DNA from: Rhizobium sp. BT03
GTDB lineage: Bacteria > Pseudomonadota > Alphaproteobacteria > Rhizobiales > Rhizobiaceae
Reading direction: 5' to 3'
DNA length: 64,000 bases
Assembly: GCF_030053155.1 (NCBI RefSeq)
Contig: NZ_CP125640.1
Coordinates: 4,435,099-4,499,098 of the forward strand
Shown here: in pieces, positions 8,470 through 17,082 of the stretch
Numbering within the stretch: the stretch's first letter is position 1
Layout: every line of letters begins with the position of its first letter
Translations under genes and position numbers: made by a program
The notes under the pieces: generated by a model
Told to the model about the DNA's origin: nothing
Seen by the model: the letters and a program-made list of their open reading frames with translations, nothing else
Databases searched by the model: none

Positions 8470-9402
8470 GTGACGAAAATTCTGAGAGATGAGGATCTGG
8501 TCGGCAGCGCATTGATGCGTGTTGCCATCGATGCGCTTGAGACCGCTTTTCTCGCGAGAGCCGGCAATCGGCTGATCTCTCCGCCCAGGCATCATGTATC
8601 CTTTCCCAGTCGAGGCGATCTCGTCTTCACCGTCGGCGGTATCCTCGGCGACAAACCGCTCGCAGGTTTTCGCGTGTACGAAACATTCGACGGGGTGGAG
8701 CATTCGCAGATCGTCGCGGTGTGGTCGGCCGACGACGCCAGGCTCAAGGGCATCATTCTCGGGGAGCGCCTCGGCAACCTCAGGACCGGCGCTATCGGAG
8801 GTCTCGCCGTCCGCCACCTCAGCGCGCCCAGTGCCAGGATCGTCGGAATCCTCGGCAGCGGAGCGCAAGCGCGAACCCAGCTTGCTGCGGCGGCGGCCGT
8901 TCGAAAACTGGATCGCGCCCGCGTCTACAGTCGCGACGAGAAAAATCGCGCCGCCTTCGCAAGCGAGATGCAGCATGCTCTGGGGCTGGCGGTGGAGCCT
9001 GTCGGCAGCGCCCGCGAAGCCGTTGATGACGCCGACATCGTCATCTGCGCGACGACGAGCCGAACGCCCGTCATTCATTCCGGCGATCTGAAGCCCGGTG
9101 TGCACGTCAACACCGTCGGCCCGAAAACGCTTGAGGGATACGAACTCGGCCTGGATGTCGCCGATGCCGCGGCGGTGATCGCGACGGATTCTCCCGAGCA
9201 GACCCGAGCCTACGCGTCGCCCTTTTTCCTCGCCGGCTCCGGCAACGACGATCGCATGGCCGACCTTGCCGACATCATTGCCGGGAAGTCGGTCGGGCGA
9301 GGATCACCTGCGGAGACGACGCTGTTTTGCTCGGTCGGCCTCGCCGGAACCGAGGTGGTCGTCGCTTCGGCAATCCTCCATAGGGTGGGGATGTCGGCGT
9401 AG
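8470..9402 (+). CDS. Ornithine cyclodeaminase/mu-crystallin family protein
   Basis: A 310-residue NAD(P)-dependent enzyme of the OCD/mu-crystallin family, which includes ornithine cyclodeaminase, alanine dehydrogenase and ketimine reductases. The Rossmann nucleotide loop is GILGSGAQARTQL at residues 127-139, preceded by ERLGNLRTGAIGGLAVRHL, the conserved family block. Substrate-side Arg/Lys residues of true ornithine cyclodeaminases are hard to place, so I give no gene symbol. It starts with GTG at 8470, after GGAGG seven bases upstream. It is monocistronic and has the MerR-type promoter at 8414-8444. Confidence 0.85.
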   Translation: MTKILRDEDLVGSALMRVAIDALETAFLARAGNRLISPPRHHVSFPSRGDLVFTVGGILGDKPLAGFRVYETFDGVEHSQIVAVWSADDARLKGIILGERLGNLRTGAIGGLAVRHLSAPSARIVGILGSGAQARTQLAAAAAVRKLDRARVYSRDEKNRAAFASEMQHALGLAVEPVGSAREAVDDADIVICATTSRTPVIHSGDLKPGVHVNTVGPKTLEGYELGLDVADAAAVIATDSPEQTRAYASPFFLAGSGNDDRMADLADIIAGKSVGRGSPAETTLFCSVGLAGTEVVVASAILHRVGMSA

Positions 9403-9460
9403 GATTTGATTCAGGAACGGGATTTAAGCTTTTGTTTTGATGCGGGTTATCGTTGAGATC
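9403..9460 (+). repeat. Degenerate copy of an ATTTGATTCA-type short intergenic repeat
   Basis: GATTTGATTCAGG just after the stop codon, then TTTTGTTTTGATGC. The same GAATTTGATTCA core recurs at 10016 and 11560, with TTTGTTTTTATG following in the latter. This resembles a short repeat common between rhizobial genes, here eroded. Confidence 0.4.
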
Positions 9461-9481
9461 CATCAGCCGCCGGAGCACCCG

Positions 9482-9977
9482 CCCCGTCCTTCGAGGCCCT
9501 GCGGGGCACCTCAGGATGAGGCTCTCTTGGGCGCTGCGCGAGCGGTGGCGCAACAGCAGGCGCGAGCAAACCACGGTATTCCACCGCCTGTTATTGGGCG
9601 CGGCATCCGCCAACATCCCTCATCCTGAGGCGTGTAGCCCATAGGGCGAAGCCTTGAAGGACACGCCGCAACGCTGCTGCTTGCATCCATCCGCCGCCGG
9701 AGCACCCGCCTCGTCCTTCGAGGCCCCCTGCGGGGCACCTCAGGATGAGGCTCTCTGGGGCGATGCACGAGCGTTGGCGTAACAGCAGGTGGAGCAAAGC
9801 CAGGGTATTCCACGCCTGTTATTTGGGGTGCGGCATCCTCCAAAATCCCTCATCCTGAGGCGCGTAGCCCATAGGGCGGAGCCTCTAAGGGCATGCTCCA
9901 ACGCTGCTCCTTGCGTCCATCTGACGCCGATACCCGCCTCGTCCTTCGAGGCCCTCGCGGGTCACCTCAGGATGAGG
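9482..9977. repeat. Tandem array of palindromic elements, period about 228-230 bases
   Basis: Three reverse-orientation elements (9482-9521, 9709-9750, 9937-9977) alternate with two longer-loop forward elements (9618-9665, 9848-9896). The DNA between them repeats too: for example AACAGCAGG, GGTATTCCAC, GCGGCATCC and TAGCCCATAGGGCG recur at the same offsets. The array is therefore two and a bit copies of a composite unit of about 229 bases rather than chance clustering. The whole interval 9403-10061 is free of supported genes. Confidence 0.85.
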
Positions 9978-10013
9978 CTCTCTTGGAGGTCGTGCGCAAC
10001 CAGAGATGCGCTT

Positions 10014-10040
10014 AGAATTTGATTCAAGGACGAGCCTCAA
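10014..10040 (+). repeat. Short GAATTTGATTCA repeat
   Basis: CTTAGAATTTGATTCAAGG at the downstream end of the array and just past the dapB stop codon (which is on the other strand). The first 15 bases are identical to those at 11558. Confidence 0.45.
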
Positions 10041-10061
10041 GCCTCTGTTCACACTGTCCGT

Positions 10062-10832
10062 TCACCCCAGATCCAGGACATCTCGCATGCCGTATTCGCC
10101 GGGTGCGCGTCCCGCGATCCAGCGGGCGGCGGCAAGGGCGCCGCGGGCAAACATGCCGCGATCGAGAGCCGAATGTGAAAGCGTTACCACTTCCTCGGCA
10201 GCGGCAAACAGGACGCTGTGTTCTCCAACGAGCCCGCCGGCGCGCAGGACGGCGAAGCCGATTTCGCCGGGCGGCCGTTCGCCTGTGATGCCGTCGCGCC
10301 CGCGCCTCTCGACGGAGGCGAGGGAAACGCCGCGGCCTTCGGCGGCGGCTTCACCGAGCATCAGTGCCGTGCCGGACGGTGCGTCGATCTTCCTGTTATG
10401 GTGGGCTTCGAGGATTTCGATATCCCAGCCCTGCGCGGGAAGGGCGCGGGCGGCCTGGGTAACCAGGCCGAGCAGCATGTTGAGGCCGATGGAGAAATTG
10501 CCGGAGCGCAGGATCGGAATCGTCCGGGCGGCCTCTGCTATCCGTTCCACTTCATCCGGTTCGAAGCCCGTCGCCCCGATCACCAGGGCCGGTCCGCCGG
10601 CCGAGGCGCACAAGCCGGCAAGTTCGGCGGCGGCATGTCCCGTGGTGAAATCCAGGATCACGTCGGCGGTTGCGATCGCGCCCGAACGGTCGATCAGCCC
10701 TTCACCGATGGAGCCGGGACGACCGATGCCGCCGACGACCGCAAAAGCCGGATCGGCCGCCAGCAGCGGCAGAATGGCGCGACCCATGCGGCCGTTCGCG
10801 CCGGCGACCGCTATTTTGATTGGTGATGTCAC
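10062..10832 (-). CDS. dapB: 4-hydroxy-tetrahydrodipicolinate reductase (DapB-type)
   Basis: A 256-residue cytoplasmic NAD(P)H-dependent reductase for the second committed step of diaminopimelate/lysine synthesis. The nucleotide loop [13 protein letters not shown] lies at residues 8-20, and the catalytic signature [13 protein letters not shown] at residues 144-156 contains the conserved His pair and Lys. [10 protein letters not shown] near 111-120 is also diagnostic. It starts with GTG at 10832 after AAGGAAAGACT and follows the membrane protein gene with a 13-base gap, so it is the third gene of a minus-strand operon. It is shorter than rhizobial DapB proteins I remember (about 270 residues). 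It could therefore be a second, divergent copy. Confidence 0.88.
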   Translation of the reverse strand: MTSPIKIAVAGANGRMGRAILPLLAADPAFAVVGGIGRPGSIGEGLIDRSGAIATADVILDFTTGHAAAELAGLCASAGGPALVIGATGFEPDEVERIAEAARTIPILRSGNFSIGLNMLLGLVTQAARALPAQGWDIEILEAHHNRKIDAPSGTALMLGEAAAEGRGVSLASVERRGRDGITGERPPGEIGFAVLRAGGLVGEHSVLFAAAEEVVTLSHSALDRGMFARGALAAARWIAGRAPGEYGMRDVLDLG

Positions 10833-10845
10833 AGTCTTTCCTTGC

Positions 10846-11199
10846 TCAGGAGGGCGAGTGCGAAGGGGAGGAAATTTGTCGCCTTAGACGCAGATAAATC
10901 AGGGTGAGGGCGTAAACAACAAACACGACTGGTATTTCCGCCAAGACGGGAAGAAGAATTATCCCATCGCCAGGCCCGGGCTCTTCTCCTGGTGCCATCG
11001 CGGGCGTTGCCAATATGGCGAGCGTGATTGGTGAGAAAAACACCCATAGAAATGCCAATGCGTGCGGCAGCCATCTTTGTCGCTTCAGCATTCGAGCAAT
11101 GAAGATCGCCGAGACAGGTATCAAGATGTTCAAAACAAAGGCAAACGAAAGCGCAAAGAATTCCGGCAGGATTGTCGGGTAATGCGGATTGTATTCCAT
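10846..11199 (-). CDS. Small integral membrane protein (unknown)
   Basis: A 117-residue protein with three predicted membrane segments at about residues 13-36, 45-67 and 78-104. A Pro/Gly-rich loop ([11 protein letters not shown]) lies before the last segment, and a basic/serine C-terminus ends the protein. No family recognised. It lies 13 bases upstream of dapB and 52 bases downstream of the 71-aa gene on the same strand, so co-transcription is likely. ATG at 11199. Confidence 0.65.
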   Translation of the reverse strand: MEYNPHYPTILPEFFALSFAFVLNILIPVSAIFIARMLKRQRWLPHALAFLWVFFSPITLAILATPAMAPGEEPGPGDGIILLPVLAEIPVVFVVYALTLIYLRLRRQISSPSHSPS

Positions 11200-11251
11200 C
11201 AGGTTTTCTCAGGGGCTGCTGTCTATGTCGGCCAATTTAGCGGCCCTGACG

Positions 11252-11467
11252 TTACCAGTTGCCGGGGTCGGCGGTGTGATCGATGCTGGCGAATTCATCC
11301 GCCTTTTCCCGATCCAGTTTCACCTCTGTGGTCATCCCTGTCTCGTCGGTGACCGCGTAGCGGTCGGGAACCGGTGCCTTTGATAGTTCCTGATACATAA
11401 GCAGCGCTGCTTCCTCGGCGGTATCGGCCTCGATCTCCCGGGTGAGGGTAACGGTGAATTTATGCAT
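11252..11467 (-). CDS. Small hypothetical protein (71 aa)
   Basis: Starts MHKFTVTLTREIEADTAEEAALLMYQEL and continues with TTEVKLDREKADEF. The pattern of an alternating beta strand followed by an Ala/Glu-rich helix suggests a compact alpha/beta domain. AAAGGG lies just upstream of ATG 11467. The frame is open upstream to 11572, but that extension lacks a ribosome-binding site. First gene of the probable operon with the membrane protein and dapB. Function unknown. Confidence 0.6.
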   Translation of the reverse strand: MHKFTVTLTREIEADTAEEAALLMYQELSKAPVPDRYAVTDETGMTTEVKLDREKADEFASIDHTADPGNW

Positions 11468-11554
11468 GGTTCGGCCCTTTCGATCGGCGCGCAGGCGATG
11501 CGCAGCTTGCGCAGTCTGACACGAGTTTTGTGGCAAGGACACAAAAAGCGTGCC

Positions 11555-11605
11555 GCTTAGAATTTGATTCATGCGATTGCTTCAGGTCTTTGTTTTTATG
11601 AATCT
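11555..11605 (+). repeat. Short intergenic repeat (GAATTTGATTCA ... TCTTTGTTTTTATG)
   Basis: CGCTTAGAATTTGATTCATGC followed by TTCAGGTCTTTGTTTTTATG. Related fragments occur at 9403 and 10014. It separates the phosphatase gene from the 71-aa gene. Confidence 0.5.
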
Positions 11606-11657
11606 GTGTTGACATCGCGGGTGAGGCCGCACCGCGGCGTCCGGGCATAAACTCTTG

Positions 11658-12260
11658 TTACGCGACAACACCGGATTTCGTATCGGCGGAAGCGCTTACC
11701 AGAGTGAACTCGCCGTCGCAAAGGCGATAGAACCCGTCTTGCGGAACGGGCAGTTCCAGCATTTCCCGCTTTGAAAGGCCGCAATAGACACCGCGAACCA
11801 ATCTGCCGAACAGTCCGTGAGAAATCGCAACTGTCGGTTCATGTAAGCCTGCGAGCCAGTCCTTCGCCCGGGCACAGGCAGAATCGAAGCCTTCACCGTC
11901 GGGAGATTTGAAATACCAATCAAAAGCGTCGGATCCGTCCAGCATTCCTGGAAACTCGTTGTCGATCTCGAACTTGGTCATGCCATCCCAACAGCCGATG
12001 GTCACCTCCATCAGCCGTGGTTCCAGATGGGCCACCAGTGGCAATATCCGCTTCACGCGCGCCGCAGTCTCCTGAGTGCGGCCTAGCGGGCTGACGTGAA
12101 ATTGGAATGACTGCTCGCTACCTGCAACTTCCTTTTCCAGAAGCTTCGCAGCCTGGTCGGCCTGGTCGATACCGCGTTCCGTCAGCGATGAATCTTTCTG
12201 GCCTTGGAAGCGGCCCAAGCTGTTCCACATGGTCTCGCCGTGGCGAAGCAGGTAAATCAT
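11658..12260 (-). CDS. Histidine phosphatase (phosphoglycerate mutase-like) family protein
   Basis: A 200-residue protein of the histidine phosphatase superfamily. The catalytic RHG is at residues 6-8 (LLRHGET), the acid/base Glu at about 85 (RLMEVTIGCWDG) and the second catalytic His at 148 (AISHGLFGR). These cofactor-independent enzymes remove phosphate from sugar phosphates, nucleotides or peptides through a phospho-His. Length and motifs fit GpmB/CobC-like small phosphatases. A true glycolytic mutase is unlikely at this size. It is monocistronic on the minus strand. Confidence 0.85.
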   Translation of the reverse strand: MIYLLRHGETMWNSLGRFQGQKDSSLTERGIDQADQAAKLLEKEVAGSEQSFQFHVSPLGRTQETAARVKRILPLVAHLEPRLMEVTIGCWDGMTKFEIDNEFPGMLDGSDAFDWYFKSPDGEGFDSACARAKDWLAGLHEPTVAISHGLFGRLVRGVYCGLSKREMLELPVPQDGFYRLCDGEFTLVSASADTKSGVVA

Positions 12261-12527
12261 CAGCGTTGCTCCTGGCCGGCCAATGCAACAATGAGCGGGG
12301 TCTCCTGAACCGAGGAGAGCGGTTGCAGTAGCTTTGTCATGCTACAGATCAATGATGACCGCAATTGGCGCGATCCACGCGAGCCCGGTCTTCCGTTAAC
12401 GGCGCTTTTGGTCACTCGGCAACGCGCGGCGATTGCCACCGGGAAATTGTTAGGGTGGGCTGGAGAAACCCAGTTTGCCTCTTATTTCACGGAGGAATCC
12501 GAACCGAAGAGCGAAAGGACCCGTGCA

Positions 12528-13001
12528 ATGGCAAAGAACACGATCTGCGTATGGTACGACAAAGACGCCGAGGCGGCGGCCCGCTTTTATGCGGCGACGT
12601 TTCCCGACAGTGCCGTGGGGGCGGTCATTCGGGCACCGGGAGATTATCCGGATGGCAAGCAGGGAGACGTGCTGGTCGTTGAATTCACCGTGGCGGGTAT
12701 TGCCTGTATCGGCCTGAATGGCGGTCCCGCATTCAAACACAGCGAGGCTTTCTCGTTCCAGATCGCCACCGACGATCAGGCGGAAACCGACCGCTACTGG
12801 AACGCCATCGTCGGCAATGGCGGCCAGGAAAGCGAGTGTGGCTGGTGCAAGGACAAATGGGGTGTGTCCTGGCAAATCACGCCGCGCGTCCTCTCCGAAG
12901 CACTGTCGGCAGGCGGTGGTGAGGCAAAGCGTGCTTTCGATGCGATGATGACGATGAGGAAGATCGATGTCGCAGCGATCGAGGCGGCCCGGCGCGGCTG
13001 A
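12528..13001 (+). CDS. VOC-superfamily protein, PhnB/3-demethylubiquinone methyltransferase-like
   Basis: A 157-residue protein of the vicinal-oxygen-chelate superfamily in the PhnB-like subgroup (often misnamed 3-demethylubiquinone-9 methyltransferase). Typical words are WYDKDAEAAARFYAATFPDS near the N-terminus, VEFTVAGIACIGLNGGPAFKHSEAFSFQI in the middle and CGWCKDKWGVSWQI near residue 110. ATG 12528 follows AAAGGA. The frame is open back to 12339, but that part has no family match. Enzyme activity is not established for this subgroup. Confidence 0.8.
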   Translation: MAKNTICVWYDKDAEAAARFYAATFPDSAVGAVIRAPGDYPDGKQGDVLVVEFTVAGIACIGLNGGPAFKHSEAFSFQIATDDQAETDRYWNAIVGNGGQESECGWCKDKWGVSWQITPRVLSEALSAGGGEAKRAFDAMMTMRKIDVAAIEAARRG

Positions 13002-13034
13002 GGCGCCCGACCGAAGCCAAGAGATGCCAGGTTC

Positions 13035-13436
13035 TCAGAACCAGAGGTCGCGCACGCAACGCCCTTTGGACGGAAGATCTTCGAACGTGTCCAAGCCGTC
13101 GAAGTGATCGATGGGAAGATCGGCGACGAGATCCGGCGGCGCAAGCCGCATGTTGACCGCCATGCGCCGGCGGCCATCCTTTTGAAGCCGCAGGCCGCGC
13201 CAGCTCAAGACGCAGGCGCAGGATGGGCAGAACAAGATTTCGAGGGACGAGGTCTCCCGGCCGGAGCGGGTATAGGAGGCGGTTTGCCCGCTGAGAGCGA
13301 TACGCTCTCCCTCGTAATCATAGGCCCAGAGGGTGCCGTAGCGGCGGCAGAGGGTGCAGTTGCAGGCGGTGATCGAGCCGGGATCGCCTTCGAGCGTCCA
13401 GCTTGTCTTGCCGCAATGACATGAGCCCGTCAGCAT
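13035..13436 (-). CDS. GFA-family zinc protein (glutathione-dependent formaldehyde-activating enzyme-like)
   Basis: A 133-residue protein of the GFA/CENP-V fold. Zinc ligands are visible as CHC at residues 6-8 (GSCHCGKTSW), CNCTLC at 25-30 and a later FCPSCACVLSWRG pair. The founding Gfa enzyme helps glutathione react with formaldehyde, but most family members have no proven activity. ATG at 13436. A much longer frame runs upstream into the ABC gene region and is not coding. It is convergent with the VOC gene. Confidence 0.8.
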   Translation of the reverse strand: MLTGSCHCGKTSWTLEGDPGSITACNCTLCRRYGTLWAYDYEGERIALSGQTASYTRSGRETSSLEILFCPSCACVLSWRGLRLQKDGRRRMAVNMRLAPPDLVADLPIDHFDGLDTFEDLPSKGRCVRDLWF

Positions 13437-13664
13437 GAGTGTTCGTTCAATCCTGCTGTCTCTTCCGGGGTCATCCTGCCCCAATCGCGCGGCGATCGCA
13501 ATTGGGCTTCGAGCGCCTCGCTTTGCCGCTCGCCAAGTTTGAACGACAGTTCCGTTTGTTGAATTTGTAAAATTTCTAGTTGAGGTGGCGGCAGAAAGAT
13601 GGTCCGATGCGACCTGGCGTAGCCCCGAGTCCACGCTTCCTCCCAATTTTGATCCGAGCGGCCC

Positions 13665-15545
13665 ATGTCGATTTCCGATGCGATCTACCGTCCCTTCGAA
13701 ACGTTGATCCGGCCGCTCGACATTCCCTACCGGCCGCTGCCTTCCAAAGGTCCGGTGACGGTGCTCATGCACTTCATCTCGATGTTTCGCGGCGTGCTGA
13801 TCGCGCTTGCGCTTTGCTCCATGGTGTTCGAGTTGATCAACCTGACGATCGTCTGGGGGCTGTCGGTCATCGTCGATGGCGTGACGCAACAGGGCGCCGC
13901 CGCCTTCCTGCACAATGAATGGCTGCTGTTGACCGTTCTCGGCTTCCTGATCTTTCCTGTGATGCCGATCCTGTCGTTCATGCTGAATACGCTGAACTCG
14001 CATACTTTGGGCATCGGCATGCCGGCTGCCATTCAATGGCAGGGACATAAGGCGGTGGAGCGGCAAGACCTTGCCTTCTTCCATGATCTCTATGCCGGCC
14101 AGGTTGCCTCACGCCTCTCGCAGGTATCCTCCGCCGTCCAGCAACAGATCCTTGCCGGCTTCCAGTCCATCCCGCGCTTTCTGATGCAGCTGGTGGGCTC
14201 TGTTATCCTGCTGAGCGCGCTCGCCTGGCAGCTTGCCCTGCCTGTCGTCGTCTGGATCGCGCTCAACATCGCATTCACCGCCAGGATCGTGCCTGTTTTC
14301 GTCGAGCGCTCGCGCCGCACCGCTAAGCAGCGCAGCCTGGTCGCCGGCGCTATCACCGATCTTTATACCAACATGCAAATGATCAAGCAGTTCGCGGCCG
14401 AAGACAGCGAGGCCGGCGCCATCCGCCGCATCATCCAGAAGACCGTGCAGACGCAGCACAGCGAGCAGCGTATCTATCGCTCGTCGGAAGTCACTGTCGT
14501 CATTCTCAACACGCTGCTGTGGCTGACCATGCTGTCGATCGGATTTTCCGGCCTTGTCAAAGGCTTCCTCACGGTCGGCGAGTTCGTCGGCGCGGTCTAC
14601 ATCCTCAACCGGCTGTCGTCGCAGATCTTCGTCTTCCTCCAGATGGGCCAGCAGATCTTCCAGGCGATCGGCACGATCAAGGACGCCATGCCCGTCATGA
14701 CCACACCTCCGACGATCACCGACCGGCCGGATGCGACCGAGCTCAGCGTTCAGCGCGGCGAAATACGTTTCGAGAACCTCCACTTTGCCTACAAGTCGGG
14801 CAAGCCGGTCATCGACGACCTGTCGCTGACGGTCCGGCCCGGCGAGAAGGTGGGTCTGGTCGGCCTTTCCGGGGCGGGAAAGACGACGCTCGCGAACCTG
14901 CTTCTGCGCTTCTACGACATCAAGGGCGGCGCGATCGTGATCGACGGGCAGGATATCCGTGCCGTCACCCAGTCCAGTCTTCGCCGCGCGATCGGGGTCA
15001 TCGCGCAGGATGTCGCCCTGCTGCACCGGTCGGTCGGCGATAATATCCGCTACGGCCGGCCGGAGGCCACGCGGGATGAGATCGAACGGGTGACGAAGAT
15101 GGCGAGCGCCGATGCCTTCATTGCCGATCTGACTGACAGCGAGGGCCGCAAGGGCTACGACGCTTTCGTCGGCGACCGCGGCATCAAACTGTCAGGCGGC
15201 CAGCGGCAACGCGTGGCGATCACCCGCGTTCTCCTGAAGGACGCGCCGATCCTGGTGCTCGACGAAGCGACGTCCGCGCTCGACAGCGAATCCGAAGCCG
15301 CCATCCAGGAGCGGTTGAACCTCGTCATGGAGGGAAAGACGGTGATCGCCATCGCGCACCGGCTGTCGACCATCGCCAGGATGGACCGGATCGTCGTGCT
15401 CGATCGCGGGCGGATCGTAGAGGAGGGCAGGCCGGACGAGCTGGTCGAAGGTAACGGCCTGTTTGCCCGCCTGTGGAAACGCCAGACCGGCGGCTTCATT
15501 CCCGAAGAGATCGACGAGCCCTTGCCGAGTTCACCCGCGACCTGA
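13665..15545 (+). CDS. ABC exporter, fused permease and ATP-binding protein
   Basis: A 626-residue half-transporter (MsbA/multidrug type) that would work as a homodimer in the inner membrane. Six membrane segments lie in about residues 40-345. The nucleotide-binding domain has Walker A GLSGAGKTT near residue 400, signature LSGGQRQR near 508, Walker B ILVLDEATSALDS near 528 and the switch His in AIAHRLST. It begins at ATG 13665, close after the end of an unassigned stretch. The downstream coq7 gene starts 95 bases after its stop. Substrate unknown: lipid, peptide or drug export is possible. Confidence 0.9.
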   Translation: MSISDAIYRPFETLIRPLDIPYRPLPSKGPVTVLMHFISMFRGVLIALALCSMVFELINLTIVWGLSVIVDGVTQQGAAAFLHNEWLLLTVLGFLIFPVMPILSFMLNTLNSHTLGIGMPAAIQWQGHKAVERQDLAFFHDLYAGQVASRLSQVSSAVQQQILAGFQSIPRFLMQLVGSVILLSALAWQLALPVVVWIALNIAFTARIVPVFVERSRRTAKQRSLVAGAITDLYTNMQMIKQFAAEDSEAGAIRRIIQKTVQTQHSEQRIYRSSEVTVVILNTLLWLTMLSIGFSGLVKGFLTVGEFVGAVYILNRLSSQIFVFLQMGQQIFQAIGTIKDAMPVMTTPPTITDRPDATELSVQRGEIRFENLHFAYKSGKPVIDDLSLTVRPGEKVGLVGLSGAGKTTLANLLLRFYDIKGGAIVIDGQDIRAVTQSSLRRAIGVIAQDVALLHRSVGDNIRYGRPEATRDEIERVTKMASADAFIADLTDSEGRKGYDAFVGDRGIKLSGGQRQRVAITRVLLKDAPILVLDEATSALDSESEAAIQERLNLVMEGKTVIAIAHRLSTIARMDRIVVLDRGRIVEEGRPDELVEGNGLFARLWKRQTGGFIPEEIDEPLPSSPAT

Positions 15546-15640
15546 CCGAGGAACTGGCGACCCGTCCGCGTTCCGGCACCCCTTGACGATGACGGCGGCA
15601 ATCCTGCCTATTGCCTGCAGGGGAACCGGGGCAGGTGGTC

Positions 15641-16240
15641 ATGATCAATCCGTCGAGCAACTCGGGAATGCGCGACGCCAATGTCACCATCCGTCGCATT
15701 CTCAAGGTCAACCATGCGGGCGAGTTCGGCGCTATCAGGATCTATGGCGCCCAGATCCTGATGGCCCGTCGGCTGTTTCCCGACATCGTTCCGGCGCTTG
15801 AAGAGATGCGTGAGGACGAGATCGACCACTGCCGGCTGTTTCGCGGGGCAATGCCTGCAAGGAGCGCCAGGCCCTGCCGTGTCATGGCCTTCTGGAGCCT
15901 CGGCGGTTTCGTGCTCGGCTTGCTGACGGCGCTTGGCGGGCGCAACATGATCTGGATCTGCACGGAGGCCGTGGAAAGCACGGTCCATCGCCACCTCCAA
16001 GACCAACTGGCTTTCCTCGCCAAACGCGATCCCGAGCTTCATACCCTGATCGCGTCGATACAGGAACAGGAGCTTGCGCATCTCAGGAAGGCCGAGGACA
16101 GTCAGAAGAGACGGGGTCTCGGCCACGCCTTGCTCCTGCCCGTCATCGGCGCCCTGACCGACCTGATGATCTGGCTCTCCACCTGGGGCGACTCGAGCTG
16201 GATGCGCGCCGAAATGGTGCGGGCGGGGAAGGGGCTTTGA
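15641..16240 (+). CDS. coq7: Demethoxyubiquinone hydroxylase, Coq7-type
   Basis: A 199-residue di-iron hydroxylase of the Coq7 family, which adds the last hydroxyl group to the ubiquinone ring using O2. The carboxylate/His ligands lie in NHAGEFGAIRIYGAQ, EEMREDEIDHCRLF, TEAVESTVHRH and EQELAH, the expected four-helix ferritin-like pattern of Glu and E-x-x-H repeats. A C-terminal hydrophobic helix suits membrane association. I use ATG 15641; an upstream TTG at 15611 is open but lacks homology. A hydrolase gene follows after 19 bases, and ubiA lies nearby on the other strand. Confidence 0.88.
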   Translation: MINPSSNSGMRDANVTIRRILKVNHAGEFGAIRIYGAQILMARRLFPDIVPALEEMREDEIDHCRLFRGAMPARSARPCRVMAFWSLGGFVLGLLTALGGRNMIWICTEAVESTVHRHLQDQLAFLAKRDPELHTLIASIQEQELAHLRKAEDSQKRRGLGHALLLPVIGALTDLMIWLSTWGDSSWMRAEMVRAGKGL

Positions 16241-16259
16241 TGGAGAGGTTCAGAAGGCG

Positions 16260-17066
16260 ATGGCGGCAGAGAAAACGGTAAGCTTTGATGTCGATGGGCA
16301 TCGTGTTGTCGGGACATTGTGTCTGGCGACCTCGGCAAACGCACCGATTGTCGTACTTCTCCATGGGTTCGGAGGAACGCGGCACGAACTCATGATTTCT
16401 CAGACCGGCACCGGTATCTTCACGCATGCGGCCGAGAAGCTCGCGTCTCTGGGTTTCTCGAGCCTGAGGATTGACTTTCGAGGCGTCGGCGAAAGCGGCG
16501 GACGCTTTCAGGACACGACGTATAATCGCCAGGTCGAGGATTGCATCGCTGCAATGGATTTCGCCGGCGATCTGCCGTCCGGTGGTCCGAATGCGATCTT
16601 TCTGCTGGGATGGAGCCAAGGCGGGCTGGTTGCTGCTACGGCGGCGGGCCGAACAAATCGACCAGCGGCGGTCGCGCTCTGGGCTCCCGTCGGCGAGCCG
16701 AAACTAACCTTTCCAGCCTTGATTGGGCGTGATGTGTATGAACGGGCGCTCGAAAACCGATCGCCCACCAAGGTTAAACTTCCGTGGGGCTCGTCCCTAA
16801 CTCTCGGCCATGACTTCTTTGCCGACGTCGAAAGCCTGGATCCGCTGGACGAGATTGCTAAGTATGATGGACCGGTTTTCCTTGCTGAAGGCAGCCTGGA
16901 TACTGCCATTCCTGTGGGAACAGCGGCAAAGTTCGCTCGGGCGCATAAGGGGGCACACCAAGTTTGGGAGGCTCCCATGGATCACATTTTCAACACTTGG
17001 AAGAACGTTGATATGCTGGACCGGCTGATCACGGCCACGGCCAGGTTTTTTGGTCCGCCTCGATGA
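16260..17066 (+). CDS. Alpha/beta hydrolase (dienelactone hydrolase/esterase-like)
   Basis: A 268-residue alpha/beta hydrolase. The oxyanion loop is LLHGFGGTRHE near residue 35, the nucleophile elbow GWSQGG has Ser at 119, and DHIFNTW near the C-terminus gives the His. The Asp is probably in AEGSLDTAIP. RIDFRGVGESGGRF is a typical strand-4 motif of the YqiA/FrsA/DUF1749-like esterases. It starts 19 bases after coq7, so both are likely on one transcript. Whether it has a role in quinone biology is unknown. It ends 16 bases before the convergent DUF2233 gene. Confidence 0.82.
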   Translation: MAAEKTVSFDVDGHRVVGTLCLATSANAPIVVLLHGFGGTRHELMISQTGTGIFTHAAEKLASLGFSSLRIDFRGVGESGGRFQDTTYNRQVEDCIAAMDFAGDLPSGGPNAIFLLGWSQGGLVAATAAGRTNRPAAVALWAPVGEPKLTFPALIGRDVYERALENRSPTKVKLPWGSSLTLGHDFFADVESLDPLDEIAKYDGPVFLAEGSLDTAIPVGTAAKFARAHKGAHQVWEAPMDHIFNTWKNVDMLDRLITATARFFGPPR

Positions 17067-17082
17067 GGGCCGCTTCCCTCCG

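Noticed and set aside
9482..9977. CRISPR-like array
   Set aside because: Repeats are about 40 bases but alternate in subtype and orientation, the period is about 229 bases, and spacers are themselves repeated. No cas genes are present.
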